DNA of 64,000 nt from Sediminicola sp037203765 (GCF_037203765.1 NZ_JBBCAS010000001.1:186001-250000), one strand, 5' to 3'; counted from the first letter of the stretch, positions 17,306 through 26,307 are shown. Made by a program: numbers and translations. The notes: a model not told the origin generated them from the sequence alone.

Positions 17306-18195
17306 GCAAAAGAACCCTTGCCATCTTGGCTGCCATTGGGGCTACCATAATATATGGCATTAACCATACCGTTGCCAAAGGGGTTATGCCTACCTATGTA
17401 AAACCCTTTGGATTTATATTTATTCGGGTCACCGGGGCCGCCATTCTTTTTTGGGGGATATCCTTTTTTGGTCCCAAAGAAACCATAGAGCGTAGGGACT
17501 GGCTGCGTGTATTGGTCTGCGCCGTCTTGGGCATGGTCATCAATATGTTGTCCTTTTTCAAGGGGCTAGACCTTTCAACCCCCATCAACAGCGCCGTTTT
17601 GATGACAATTACCCCGATTATCGTGGTAGTCCTTTCCGCATTGCTCATCAAGGAAAAAATTACCTTTCTAAAAGGTTCCGGAGTCTTCCTGGGCTTTATT
17701 GGGGCCTTGGCTCTCGTGCTCTTTGGAGCGGAAATTAGGCAAGATGCCCCCAATATTCCATTGGGGAATGCCCTCTTTATTTTAAATGCTACCAGTTATG
17801 GGACTTATTTGATCGTTGCTAAAAGCCTAATTGAAAAGTACCATCCCTTTACCCTGATGAAATGGCTTTTTACCTTGGCGGTTGTCATCAATCTGCCCAT
17901 TACCATTGCCGAATTCACCGAGATTCAATGGGCTCAAATGCCACTTGAGGTTATCGGGGTCATCGCATTTGTGGTCATCGGCACCACTTTTCTTACCTAT
18001 TTGTTCAACATTTATGCGCTCACACAACTAAAAGCATCCACTTTGGGAGCTTTTGTCTATATACAGCCATTGATAGGCATTCTATTTGCTTTGGTCACGG
18101 GCAAGGATTACCTCACCGCAATCAAAATTTTGGCCATAGGCCTGGTTTTGGCAGGGGTATATTTGGCCACCAAGAAGCCTAAACCAGGTCCATAG
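17302..18195 (+). CDS. EamA-family (DMT) transporter
   Basis: A ten-helix inner-membrane transporter of 297 residues with two EamA repeats, roughly residues 8-137 and 150-287. Signs are the duplicated ends (LVLFGAEIR / LAGVYLATKK) and GLDLSTPINSAVLMTITPI in the first repeat. The DMT superfamily exports amino acids or other metabolites; the substrate is not readable here. The start is a TTG within the TTGA overlap with the upstream ArsC-like stop, indicating translational coupling. The 3' end overlaps the convergent thioesterase gene by 17 bp. Confidence 0.88.
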   Translation: MSKRTLAILAAIGATIIYGINHTVAKGVMPTYVKPFGFIFIRVTGAAILFWGISFFGPKETIERRDWLRVLVCAVLGMVINMLSFFKGLDLSTPINSAVLMTITPIIVVVLSALLIKEKITFLKGSGVFLGFIGALALVLFGAEIRQDAPNIPLGNALFILNATSYGTYLIVAKSLIEKYHPFTLMKWLFTLAVVINLPITIAEFTEIQWAQMPLEVIGVIAFVVIGTTFLTYLFNIYALTQLKASTLGAFVYIQPLIGILFALVTGKDYLTAIKILAIGLVLAGVYLATKKPKPGP

Positions 18196-18655
18196 GTTTT
18201 TTGGCGTATTTGCGCGTATCTTCTTTGGTCAGGGTTCTGAAAATCGGAGACTTTTCCACTGCATTGAAATTTTTCAAAAATTCAGATCCCAACCCTGTCA
18301 AGGCACGGGTGTTCATATCAATCCAAGCCCCCATCATTTCACAATGGGCAAAATTTCTTCCCTTTCCATCGTAAAAATTATGGTGGAATTCGAAGAACAT
18401 CCCATCCTCGCTCATCCCTACCAACTCTAGGGAAACCTTTACGGGCTTTCCGGCAAACACCTCTTTAAAGTAATACATATGCTCGTAAAAAACGACAGGA
18501 CCAATGTGGTGATCCGCCATAGATTTTTGATTGAAGCCAAGTTCATTCAGAAATGCCATACGGGTGTGGCTCATATAATTGATATAGGCGGTATTTCCCA
18601 AATGTCTATTGGCATCAATATCGCTCCATCGGATTTCAAATTCTTTTAAATACAT
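18179..18655 (-). CDS. Acyl-CoA thioesterase (4HBT hotdog fold)
   Basis: A 158-residue hotdog-fold thioesterase. The motif FEIRWSDIDANRHLGNTAY carries the catalytic-type Asp of the 4-hydroxybenzoyl-CoA thioesterase / YbgC family, in the D-x-x-x-H-x-N arrangement. The natural substrate is unknown. An ATG at 18655 (MYLKEFEIRW) is chosen; the frame could extend to 18751, but the added residues are hydrophobic and unlike the family N-terminus. Convergent with the EamA gene, overlapping it by 17 bp. Confidence 0.88.
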   Translation of the reverse strand: MYLKEFEIRWSDIDANRHLGNTAYINYMSHTRMAFLNELGFNQKSMADHHIGPVVFYEHMYYFKEVFAGKPVKVSLELVGMSEDGMFFEFHHNFYDGKGRNFAHCEMMGAWIDMNTRALTGLGSEFLKNFNAVEKSPIFRTLTKEDTRKYAKKPMDLV

Positions 18656-18775
18656 GTTTTTATGGAATATTTTTTTGTTATGCACGCATAATAATTGTAA
18701 AAATACCATAGTTTTGAAAAGGAGAGCTCCTCCAAGACTAAAAAATATCAATTATTACACCAAAATAGGAATCAC

Positions 18776-19750
18776 ATGAATTCAAAAGCTCCTTTCATCA
18801 AAGATTTGGCCCTCCCTGCAATTGCCGCCCCCATGTTTCTAATTTCCGGTCCTGAATTAGTCATAGAATGTTGTAAAAATGGCATTGTGGGTACCTTTCC
18901 TGCCCTAAACCAAAGAACGAGTGAAGGGTTTGAGAAGTGGGTTGTTCAAATAAAAACTGAATTGGAGAAATTTGAAAAGGAGACCGGTAAAAAACCTGCC
19001 CCTTTTGGTGTGAACCTTATTGTACACCAGACGAATCCGAGATTACAGGCAGATCTTATGCTGTGCATCAAACACAAAGTACCCGTGATCATTACTTCCC
19101 TAGGGGCAGTATCCCAGGTGGTGGATGCCATCCATGGTTACGGCGGACTGGTATTTCACGATATCATCAAGAAAAGACATGCCGAGAAGGCCGCAGAAGC
19201 TGGCGTTGACGGGCTTATCTTGGTAGCCGCAGGGGCAGGCGGACACGCAGGGACCATCAACCCAATGACCCTGGTAGCCGAAATCAAACGTTTCTTTGAT
19301 AAGACCGTAATCTTATCGGGCTGCATCAGCACCGGTAGGGACATTGCGTCGGCCTTGCAAATGGGCGCAGATCTCGCCTATATGGGAACACGGTTCATCA
19401 ACACTACCGAGAGCCTGGCGAATGATAACTACCGACAGATGATTGAGGATTCAACAGCAAGTGATGTAGTTTACACCGCCGCTATTTCTGGGGTGCATGC
19501 CAATTTCCTTGGAGATAGCCTTAAAGCTGCCGGGATAACCCAAGAGGATCTAAAAAAGGACACAAAGATAGATTTTGGCAAGGAGCTCGATACAGAGGCA
19601 AAAGCCTGGAAAACAATTTGGTCCGCGGGCCAAGGAGTAGCCACCATAGATGATACGGTATCGGTAGGAACACTTGTAAACCGATTGAAAACTGAATTTA
19701 GATCGGCCATAGAAGAACAAGCAAAACTGTTGGAAATTTATCCAAAATAA
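18776..19750 (+). CDS. Nitronate monooxygenase / NAD(P)H-dependent flavin oxidoreductase
   Basis: A 324-residue FMN-binding TIM barrel of the 2-nitropropane dioxygenase family. Visible are the N-terminal IAAPMFLISGPELV, the phosphate-binding GLILVAAGAGGHAG, the second glycine block LSGCISTGRDIASALQMGADLAYMGT and ISGVHANFL. Family members oxidise nitronates or act as FMN-dependent reductases; in vivo substrates are mostly unknown. It is followed 31 bp downstream by the YheT-like hydrolase on the same strand, so co-transcription is likely. Confidence 0.92.
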   Translation: MNSKAPFIKDLALPAIAAPMFLISGPELVIECCKNGIVGTFPALNQRTSEGFEKWVVQIKTELEKFEKETGKKPAPFGVNLIVHQTNPRLQADLMLCIKHKVPVIITSLGAVSQVVDAIHGYGGLVFHDIIKKRHAEKAAEAGVDGLILVAAGAGGHAGTINPMTLVAEIKRFFDKTVILSGCISTGRDIASALQMGADLAYMGTRFINTTESLANDNYRQMIEDSTASDVVYTAAISGVHANFLGDSLKAAGITQEDLKKDTKIDFGKELDTEAKAWKTIWSAGQGVATIDDTVSVGTLVNRLKTEFRSAIEEQAKLLEIYPK

Positions 19751-19781
19751 CGTATAATCTATTTATCCATAAGATAGATCC

Positions 19782-20747
19782 ATGCCCATTGTCACTTCCA
19801 AATACAAGCCTTCCATCCTATTTCAAAGTGGAGACCTGGCCACCATTTATGCCGGAGTGCTTCGGAAAATAGATGGGATAGTTCAGCAACGAGAGCGGAT
19901 TTCCCTTCCTGATGGAGATTTTTTGGATTTGGATTGGAGCTTTGCTTCCAAGAAAACCAACAAGGTGGTTATATTGTTGCATGGCTTGGAAGGAAACGCC
20001 CAAAGACCTTATATTACTGGGAGCGCCAAAGTTATGAACGACAATGGCTTTGACGTTTGCGCCGTTAACTACAGGGGCTGCAGTGGGGAGGCCAATCGAC
20101 TTTTCCGATCCTATCATTCTGGGGCCACGGAAGATCTGGAAGCGGTTATCGACCACCTGATTTCCAAACAAATATACCGTTCAATTATTTTAAAGGGTTT
20201 CAGCCTAGGTGGCAACCTAGCGCTCCGTTATTTGGGAGAGAAAGGCCGGGATCTGCCCAATGAACTTAAGGCCGCAATTGCGGTTTCTGTTCCCTGCGAC
20301 CTCTATAGTTCCCTAAAGGAATTATTGAAACCTAGGAATTTTCTGTATGCCAAGCGATTTAAAAAACACCTGATTGAAAAGTTGGTACAGAAACAGACTT
20401 TGTTTCCAAAAGAGATCACTAATGAAGATATCAGCAAAATCAAAACTCTCAAAGATTTTGACGATATCTACACCAGTAGGGCCCATGGGTTCAAGGATGC
20501 GTTGGACTATTATAAAAAATGTAGTTGTTTACCACTGTTGGAGAACATAAATATCCCCACATTAATGATCAATGCCCAGAACGACTCCTTTTTAGGGCCG
20601 GAATGCTATCCTACACCAGAAGCCCAAAAAAACACAGCTCTTTTCCTTGAAATACCAAAATTTGGGGGCCATGTAGGTTTCTACGCCCCAGATAATTTGA
20701 CCTACACAGAAAAAAGAAGTACAATTTTCCTGGAAGACGTACTTTAA
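19782..20747 (+). CDS. YheT-family alpha/beta hydrolase
   Basis: A 321-residue alpha/beta hydrolase. The oxyanion block LLHGLEGNAQRPYI precedes the nucleophile elbow GFSLGGN with Ser141. The acid (NAQNDSFLG) and the His (GGHVGF) complete the triad. The NYRGCSGEANR segment is characteristic of the YheT/ABHD1-3 group, which acts on esters or lipids. The exact substrate is unknown. It is probably co-transcribed with the upstream flavin oxidoreductase. Confidence 0.9.
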   Translation: MPIVTSKYKPSILFQSGDLATIYAGVLRKIDGIVQQRERISLPDGDFLDLDWSFASKKTNKVVILLHGLEGNAQRPYITGSAKVMNDNGFDVCAVNYRGCSGEANRLFRSYHSGATEDLEAVIDHLISKQIYRSIILKGFSLGGNLALRYLGEKGRDLPNELKAAIAVSVPCDLYSSLKELLKPRNFLYAKRFKKHLIEKLVQKQTLFPKEITNEDISKIKTLKDFDDIYTSRAHGFKDALDYYKKCSCLPLLENINIPTLMINAQNDSFLGPECYPTPEAQKNTALFLEIPKFGGHVGFYAPDNLTYTEKRSTIFLEDVL

Positions 20748-20789
20748 TTGTCCTATTTATTATCTTAGTGGTTTAAATAACATTCTCAA

Positions 20790-21269
20790 ATGAAAAAGGT
20801 ACTCACAATTTTAGCCCTCGGCGCCCTAATCGTTGGATGCGGGGAGAAGAAAGAAGAAAAAAAAGATGGTTTTGAAATGAACCGTACGAAAAAAGAAGCG
20901 AAAACAGCCGATGATGATGCAGGAGTTCCGGTTGATTTGAGCAACAAAGGAGTTGGCCCCATAAAATCCATGACTTTTGATGCCACTATAGATGCCGATC
21001 TGGCAGCACAAGGGGAAGCAAAATACAATGCTATCTGTACCGCTTGCCATATGGCTGAACAACGTATGATAGGCCCTGCCCTTAAAGGGGTGTACGACAG
21101 GAGAAGCCCTGAATGGGTCATGAACATGATCCTTAACCCTGATGGCATGCTCAAGGAAGATCCTATTGCCAAAGCCTTATTAAAAGAATACAATAACGCC
21201 CAAATGTTGAACCAAAATCTTACGGAGCAGGAAGCAAGAGCGGTAGCAGAGTATTTACGAACGCTGTAA
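20790..21269 (+). CDS. Membrane-anchored cytochrome c (lipoprotein)
   Basis: A 159-residue lipoprotein (MKKVLTILALGALIVGC, lipid Cys at 17) with a charged, probably disordered linker (19-60) and a C-terminal class I cytochrome c domain. The haem motif is CTACH at 83-87, and candidate axial Met residues lie in VMNMILNPDGM. It is likely a periplasm-facing electron carrier of the respiratory chain. The final helix (LTEQEARAVAEYLRTL) is typical of the fold. It is followed by a good terminator, so it forms its own unit after the YheT gene. Confidence 0.93.
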   Translation: MKKVLTILALGALIVGCGEKKEEKKDGFEMNRTKKEAKTADDDAGVPVDLSNKGVGPIKSMTFDATIDADLAAQGEAKYNAICTACHMAEQRMIGPALKGVYDRRSPEWVMNMILNPDGMLKEDPIAKALLKEYNNAQMLNQNLTEQEARAVAEYLRTL

Positions 21270-21291
21270 TTTCATTTAGAGTATATTTTTG

Positions 21292-21337
21292 GTGCGCTTA
21301 TCTTAATCATGTTTTGGGATAAGCGCACTTTTATTTT
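21292..21337 (+). terminator. Intrinsic terminator after the cytochrome c gene
   Basis: The GTGCGCTTATC / GATAAGCGCAC stem (11 bp) has a 15-base loop and is followed by TTTTATTTTT. It lies 22 bp beyond the cytochrome stop. Confidence 0.88.
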
Positions 21338-21359
21338 TATAGATAAGAAATAGTTAATT

Positions 21360-21812
21360 ATGGGGCTGAACATTGTACTTCTAGAACCAGAAATACCCAA
21401 CAATACAGGCAATATAGGAAGGTTGAGCCTCGCATCAGGATCCCATCTACATTTGATCAAGCCCTTTGGATTTGAATTGGACGACAAACGGGTAAAGAGG
21501 GCCGGATTGGACTATTGGCAATATCTCACCCTGACCATCTATGAGAACAAAGAGGAATTTTTTAAGATGAACCAGCATAAAAAAATGGTTTTTTTGTCCA
21601 GTCACGGCACCAAAGACCATTGGGACATTGATTTTGAAGACGATATGTTCCTTGTCTTTGGAAAAGAATCTTCCGGCCTATCCAAAGATATTTTGGAAGC
21701 CAATGCAGACCGTTTGTTTAAGATCCCCATATACAATCAGCGCATAAGAAGCCTAAACTTGGCCAATGCGGTAGGGATCGTAGTCTATGAAGGGTTACGG
21801 AAACTCAGATGA
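21360..21812 (+). CDS. trmL: tRNA (cytidine(34)-2'-O)-methyltransferase
   Basis: A 150-residue SPOUT methyltransferase that methylates the 2'-O of the wobble nucleotide in tRNA-Leu isoacceptors, using SAM. Visible are the N-terminal LEPEIPNNTGNIGRL, LHLIKPFGFELDDKRVKRAGLDYW, and the knot region FGKESSGLSKDI ... IPIYNQRIRSLNLANAVGIV. Length and motifs agree with TrmL (YibK). It starts 23 bp after a terminator, so its promoter must be very close. Confidence 0.95.
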   Translation: MGLNIVLLEPEIPNNTGNIGRLSLASGSHLHLIKPFGFELDDKRVKRAGLDYWQYLTLTIYENKEEFFKMNQHKKMVFLSSHGTKDHWDIDFEDDMFLVFGKESSGLSKDILEANADRLFKIPIYNQRIRSLNLANAVGIVVYEGLRKLR

Positions 21813-21823
21813 TCATCAATTTT

Positions 21824-23398
21824 TTATTTTCCTGCCATGACCTTATAGGTTGGGTCTTCCAGAACATTTACCTCTATGATGGCATCTGCATTTGCCAATA
21901 GTCGCTTACAATCTTTGCTCAAATGCTTTAGATGAACCTTTTTGCCCACCTTGGCATAGCGTTCTGTAATCTTGTTCAAAGCTTCAATTCCGGACATGTC
22001 CGCAACCCTGCTCTCCTGAAAGTCAATGATGATATCGGAGGGATCGTTTTGGATATCGAACTTTTCAGCGAACGCTGTAGTTGAACCAAAAAATAGAGGA
22101 CCGTATATCTCGTAGGTCTTCACCCCATTTTCATCCACACTTTTACGTGCCCTGATCCGTTTGGCATTTTCCCACGAATACGCCAGTGCAGAAATGATAA
22201 CACCCAATAATACCGCTACGGCCAAATTATGGGTTACTGCAGTAATCAAAGTAACCAGAACCATAACGACCACATCTGAGGTAGGCATTTTTTTGAAGGT
22301 CTTAAAACTGGCCCATTCAAAGGTACCAATAGCCACCATAAACATTAATCCTACCAAGGCCGCCATGGGCAAACGTTCTATAAGGCTAGATCCGAACATG
22401 ATGAACACCAACAACATGACAGCCGCGGTTATACCGGACAATCGAGCCCTAGCACCCGCAGAGGTGTTGATCAAACTTTGGCCGATCATAGCGCATCCCC
22501 CCATTCCAGAAAGGAACCCTGAAAAAATATTGGCCGTACCCTGGGCGATACATTCTTTGTTACCACTACCACGGGTATCCGTAATCTCATCAATTATATT
22601 CAAGGTCAAAAGACTTTCAATCAATCCTACTCCCGCAACAATGGCCGCATATGGGAAGATGATTTTAAATGTTTCCAGGGACAAAGGGATATTGGGAATG
22701 GACAAAGGAGGGAAACCACCTTTGATGCTCTCTCCCACCGCAATGGTGTCTGCAACAGTCCTCGTGTCTATGCCAAATCCCAAAACTATGGAAGACACTA
22801 CAACAATCGCCAAAAGTGAAGAAGGAATGGCCTTGGTAATCTTGGGAAAACCCCATATGATTACCATAGTCAATAGGGTTAGACCCAACATGGTCCAAAA
22901 GGCGGAGCCAGATAATAGGTCCGTGGTCCCCTTTTCATAAAAATTGGGAAACTGGGCCATGAAAATAATTATGGCGAGACCATTTACAAACCCGAACATT
23001 ACCGGATGGGGCACCAATCGGATAAACTTCCCAAGTTTCAGTACACCTGCCAATATTTGCAGTAATCCAGCAATGATCACCGTGGCAAAAACGTAGTTCA
23101 ATATAGATCCCGGGGTTATGTCCGGAAAATTGTCCTTAAGCTCTAGGATAAGTCCCACAAAAATTACCGCTACCGCCCCCGTTGCTCCGGAGATCATCCC
23201 CGGCCTACCCCCTAAAATAGAAGTGATCAAAGCCACCACGAAGGCCGCATATAGACCGGTTAAGGGAGAAAACCCAGGTATAAGAGCAAAGGCTATTGCT
23301 TCCGGAACCAGGGCAAAAGCAACCGTAAGTCCCGATAATATTTCTGTTCTGTAATTAACCTTCTGGGAAAAATCAAATAGATTTAAATACTTCTTCAT
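21824..23398 (-). CDS. SulP-family anion transporter with STAS domain
   Basis: A 524-residue inner-membrane transporter. About 12-14 transmembrane helices (GLTVAFALVPEAIAFALIPG, FVNGLAIIIFMAQFP, SALLGVIIS) are followed by a cytoplasmic STAS domain from about residue 420 (YGPLFFGSTTAFAEKF, IIDFQESRVADMSGIEAL). SulP proteins carry sulfate, bicarbonate or other anions; the substrate is undetermined. The ATG at 23398 (MKKYLNLFDFSQ) is chosen over a start 36 bases upstream. It stands alone, convergent with trmL. It is the first of three SulP genes in the window, separate from the two that flank the carbonic anhydrase. Confidence 0.93.
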   Translation of the reverse strand: MKKYLNLFDFSQKVNYRTEILSGLTVAFALVPEAIAFALIPGFSPLTGLYAAFVVALITSILGGRPGMISGATGAVAVIFVGLILELKDNFPDITPGSILNYVFATVIIAGLLQILAGVLKLGKFIRLVPHPVMFGFVNGLAIIIFMAQFPNFYEKGTTDLLSGSAFWTMLGLTLLTMVIIWGFPKITKAIPSSLLAIVVVSSIVLGFGIDTRTVADTIAVGESIKGGFPPLSIPNIPLSLETFKIIFPYAAIVAGVGLIESLLTLNIIDEITDTRGSGNKECIAQGTANIFSGFLSGMGGCAMIGQSLINTSAGARARLSGITAAVMLLVFIMFGSSLIERLPMAALVGLMFMVAIGTFEWASFKTFKKMPTSDVVVMVLVTLITAVTHNLAVAVLLGVIISALAYSWENAKRIRARKSVDENGVKTYEIYGPLFFGSTTAFAEKFDIQNDPSDIIIDFQESRVADMSGIEALNKITERYAKVGKKVHLKHLSKDCKRLLANADAIIEVNVLEDPTYKVMAGK

Positions 23399-23782
23399 CA
23401 ATCTTTGAATAAATGATTTATTGCAAGCGGACAAACATCTTTGAATAAGCCACTTTGAGCATTCCCAAATAAAGCAGCGTCTTCTTGTAAAATGACGTTG
23501 CTGATTATGGAATGATATTATTAATTAAGCGGGCAAAAATACCAATTTTACCTGGTTAAAGCCATTATTCTCTATTTAATAGGGAGATTTTTTCCTTATT
23601 TATGGAATGTTGAAGATTTAGCATAACATTTTGAGCATACCTCAACCTTTCACCCTAAAGAATTCAATATTAAAACCTTATCCCGATCACCACTGAGTTC
23701 CAGCGTCAAAAAAGGGAAGGACAGTATGCTTAATTCGCAATACTTTAAATGATCGGCTTTGCCAACTTAGTAGATACAGCAC

Positions 23783-23810
23783 AAAAAAGCCCCGGTAGCA
23801 GACACGGGGC
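23783..23810 (-). terminator. Minus-strand intrinsic terminator without an upstream gene
   Basis: Read on the minus strand: GCCCCG, a 10-base loop, CGGGGC, then TTTTTT. This is a well-formed terminator. The nearest coding sequence upstream on that strand ends 1.25 kb away, so the transcript it ends is unexplained. Confidence 0.75.
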
Positions 23811-23986
23811 AATTTTCAATTAAATAAACAACCAGAATTTTAAGTATTTCTCGTACAGCCCATTGGTCGCACCACAAGGGATAACCTAACAGACAGCAAT
23901 CAGATTTACCGTCATTTTTTTACCATTTTCTCCCTGTTCAAAACACTGTTGGTTTCTGCGTGTAGGGCGATACTCATTTTTTTAAG

Positions 23987-23994
23987 TACATTTG
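23987..23994 (+). promoter_or_regulatory. Promoter -7 box of gpsA
   Basis: TACATTTG fits TAnnTTTG, and the gpsA ATG follows 17 bp later, giving a leader of about 14 bases. A TTG at the expected -33 place is not present. Confidence 0.55.
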
Positions 23995-24011
23995 AAAAGA
24001 ATAATTTTTCA

Positions 24012-25013
24012 ATGAAAAAAGATTTACAGTTTGCTGTTTTAGGAGGGGGTAGTTGGGCTACCGCTATTGTGAAAATGTTGACCGAAAATTCAGATCAGGT
24101 CTATTGGTATATGCGTAATGAAGATGCCATAAACCATATAAAAACACAAAAACACAATCCAAATTATTTGAGTTCAGTGGAATTCCATACGGAAAAACTC
24201 AATCTAACCAGTTCCATTGATATTGCGGTAAAACACTCTGATGTTTTGATCTTCGCCATCCCTTCCGCATTTTTAAATTCCGAGCTATCCAATCTTACCA
24301 CATCCTTAAAGGATAAGATAATATTTTCTGCCATTAAGGGTATTGTGCCCGAAACGGGATTGATTGTAGGGGAACATTTCCATGAAAAATACGACATTCC
24401 ATTTGAAAATATAGGGGTTATCACGGGGCCATGTCACGCGGAAGAGGTTGCTTTGGAGCGATTGTCCTACCTCACTATCGCCTGTGCCGATAAATCCAAG
24501 GCACAATTGGTTGCCAAGCACCTAAGCAGTGAATATATCAAGACCAAAATATCTGATGATATCATTGGAACGGAATATGCAGCGATGCTCAAAAATATAT
24601 ATGCCATTGCGGCCGGTATTGCCCACGGTTTGGGTTATGGCGACAACTTTCAAAGTGTGCTAATGAGCAATGCCATTCGGGAGATGAAACGCTTTATCAA
24701 GCGGGTACACCACATGAAGCGCAACATTAACAATTCGGCCTATTTGGGGGACCTATTGGTAACGGGATATTCCGTATTCAGCCGTAACCGTATGTTCGGA
24801 AATATGATAGGAAAGGGATATACCGTAAAGAGTGCTATGATGGAAATGAGCATGGTGGCAGAAGGGTATTATGCCACAAAAAGTGCCTATCAATTGAACC
24901 AAAAGCACAAAAAGAAGTCGAAGACCCCAATTATGAATGCTGTTTACGAAATACTTTACGAGAACAAGAATGCCAAGGTGGTCTTTCAAAAACTAACTGA
25001 TAAATTGGATTGA
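24012..25013 (+). CDS. gpsA: Glycerol-3-phosphate dehydrogenase [NAD(P)+]
   Basis: A 333-residue cytoplasmic enzyme reducing dihydroxyacetone phosphate to sn-glycerol 3-phosphate, the backbone for phospholipids. Visible are the NAD(P) motif VLGGGSWATAIVKML, the second glycine-rich block FAIPSAFL, SAIKGIVPETG, ITGPCHAEEVA, and the catalytic helix YAAMLKNIYAIAAGIAHGLGYGDN with its Lys. The ATG at 24012 is used; a longer frame would begin at a TTG at 23949, upstream of the TACATTTG promoter box, and so would not be transcribed from it. Confidence 0.96.
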   Translation: MKKDLQFAVLGGGSWATAIVKMLTENSDQVYWYMRNEDAINHIKTQKHNPNYLSSVEFHTEKLNLTSSIDIAVKHSDVLIFAIPSAFLNSELSNLTTSLKDKIIFSAIKGIVPETGLIVGEHFHEKYDIPFENIGVITGPCHAEEVALERLSYLTIACADKSKAQLVAKHLSSEYIKTKISDDIIGTEYAAMLKNIYAIAAGIAHGLGYGDNFQSVLMSNAIREMKRFIKRVHHMKRNINNSAYLGDLLVTGYSVFSRNRMFGNMIGKGYTVKSAMMEMSMVAEGYYATKSAYQLNQKHKKKSKTPIMNAVYEILYENKNAKVVFQKLTDKLD

Positions 25014-25056
25014 TCAGGGGTTATAACGTGACCGTAACCACAAAGGACGTTCAAAT

Positions 25057-25365
25057 TTACTTGGTGAAATCGTACTCCCGCTCCACCAAACAAACCCTGA
25101 CCTTGTACCAACTATACCAATTGGCAATTCCCTTTTTCTGGGCCATCAGGTGATCCGTATGTTTTTTCCACTGGGCTATTGCTTGTAGATCCTTCCAGTA
25201 ACTCACGGTAATTCCAATTTCTTCCCGTGCACTTTCGAGCCCCAGAAAACCAGGTTGTCCTTGGGCGAGTTGCTCCATTTCTTTGGCCATTGCCGCATAG
25301 CCTTTGTCCCCATCCGTTCTGGTTGAGGTAAAAATAACCGCATAATATGGAGTCTGTGGTTGCAT
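25057..25365 (-). CDS. Antibiotic biosynthesis monooxygenase (ABM) domain protein
   Basis: A 102-residue ferredoxin-like-fold protein of the ABM/YdhR-type group (YYAVIFTSTRTDG, MAKEMEQLAQGQPGFLGLESAR, VSYWKDLQAIAQWKKHTDHL, WYKVRVCLVERE). The GFLGLE and YW...W...H pattern is typical of small stand-alone ABM proteins, some of which are haem-degrading or quinol monooxygenases; most have no known function. The ATG at 25365 lies two bases after the stop of the gene upstream, so the two are an operon. The longer frame would overlap that gene by over 100 bp. Confidence 0.85.
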   Translation of the reverse strand: MQPQTPYYAVIFTSTRTDGDKGYAAMAKEMEQLAQGQPGFLGLESAREEIGITVSYWKDLQAIAQWKKHTDHLMAQKKGIANWYSWYKVRVCLVEREYDFTK

Positions 25366-25367
25366 TT

Positions 25368-25724
25368 CTAGGTCAAATATTCCTTTTCCGTAAAGTACCC
25401 TACCAAGGCCTCTTTCATCAAGACCGATTGCTCCCCTGCCTTTAAGGTGGGTAGTTCTTCTTTGACAATGTAGTGCGGCCACCCCTCCTCGTCAAAATAA
25501 TCGAACTCATAATAGCCATAGGGCTCCAACAGCCTACAAATGGCTATGTGCATCAAATTTACCTTTTCATCTTTCTTGAACGACCTATGCAATTGCCCCA
25601 ATTCCTGAACTCCAACCAAATATATGATTGCATCCAGTTCCAGTGGGTCTCCATCCGCAAATTGTGCCGATAACTTGGTCACCAACAGCTCCCACCGCTC
25701 TTTTAATTCAATATCTCTTGCCAT
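25368..25724 (-). CDS. Conserved hypothetical protein, operon partner of the ABM gene
   Basis: A 118-residue soluble acidic protein (MARDIELKERWELLVTKLS, DPLELDAIIYLVGVQELGQL, AICRLLEPYGYYEFDYFDEE). It is mainly helical with an aromatic-rich central strand. No signal peptide, metal motif or known domain is recognised; similar short proteins appear conserved in Flavobacteriaceae, from memory. The ATG at 25724 is preferred to an upstream alternative start that falls within the promoter region. It is the first gene of a two-gene unit with the ABM protein. Confidence 0.75.
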   Translation of the reverse strand: MARDIELKERWELLVTKLSAQFADGDPLELDAIIYLVGVQELGQLHRSFKKDEKVNLMHIAICRLLEPYGYYEFDYFDEEGWPHYIVKEELPTLKAGEQSVLMKEALVGYFTEKEYLT

Positions 25725-25741
25725 GACTTTTTTTGTAGCCC

Positions 25742-25770
25742 CAAAGGTACAAATCAAAACTCTATATTTG
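25742..25770. promoter_or_regulatory. Divergent promoter boxes (hypothetical/ABM operon and CvpA)
   Basis: Within 29 bp lie a minus-strand TACCTTTG (plus 25742-25749, 18 bp before the ATG at 25724) and a plus-strand TATATTTG (25763-25770, 16 bp before the ATG at 25786). Both fit TAnnTTTG and give leaders of about 12-15 bases. The two polymerases could not bind together. Confidence 0.6.
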
Positions 25771-25785
25771 TGAAAACACAGTCAT

Positions 25786-26307
25786 ATGAGTTTTTTGGAT
25801 ATCGTATTGGGCCTTTTGTTACTTTTCGGACTTTTTAAAGGGCTCAAGAACGGCCTTTTAATAGAAATAGCCTCCCTTGTGGCGCTTGTCGCCGGACTTT
25901 ATGGCGCTATTCACTTTTCTTATATTGTAGGGGAATTCCTTTCGGAACATCTTCATTGGAATGAAAACTATATAAACCTTACAGCTTTTATCATCACCTT
26001 TATCATTATTATTCTATTGGTTTCCATGATAGGAAGACTACTGACCAAAATAGTGGATTTTGCCATGCTCGGACTACTTAACCGGATTGCAGGTGGTATT
26101 TTTGGCATACTCAAGGTCGCTGTGATTCTCGGTGCCTTTTTTATTTTTTTTCACAACTCCGTTTTTAAGTTTGGCCTTGTCAAAGAAGAGGCCCTCGAGT
26201 CATCGGTACTTTATGAACCTGTCAAGGAAATAGGAGCCTTTGTTTTTAGCAAGGTGCTGAGACCGGAAAAAACATTGGATGAATCCCAAGAACATATCAC
26301 TATTTAA
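25786..26307 (+). CDS. CvpA family membrane protein
   Basis: A 173-residue inner-membrane protein with four predicted helices (LDIVLGLLLLFGLFKGLKNG, IEIASLVALVAGLYGAI, LTAFIITFIIIILLVSMIG, GGIFGILKVAVILGAFFIFF). The GLFKGLKNGL start and the LNRIAGGIFGILK loop are the CvpA signature. CvpA is linked to colicin V production and envelope stress in E. coli; in Bacteroidota the role is unclear. It is followed by the decayed SRAP fragment. Confidence 0.88.
   Translation: MSFLDIVLGLLLLFGLFKGLKNGLLIEIASLVALVAGLYGAIHFSYIVGEFLSEHLHWNENYINLTAFIITFIIIILLVSMIGRLLTKIVDFAMLGLLNRIAGGIFGILKVAVILGAFFIFFHNSVFKFGLVKEEALESSVLYEPVKEIGAFVFSKVLRPEKTLDESQEHITI

Larger units (their letters stand above)
23399..24011. 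other. Intergenic region with a lone minus-strand terminator
   Basis: A 612-bp gap between the divergent SulP and gpsA genes. The left part is AT-rich and probably carries the SulP promoter. The right part holds a canonical minus-strand terminator (23783-23810) with no annotated minus-strand gene between it and position 25057, and the gpsA promoter box. Only short frames are present on the minus strand between 23811 and 24000. Confidence 0.5.

Noticed and set aside
23949..24011. TTG start extending gpsA by 21 residues
   Set aside because: It lies upstream of the TACATTTG promoter box; the ATG at 24012 gives the canonical gpsA N-terminus.
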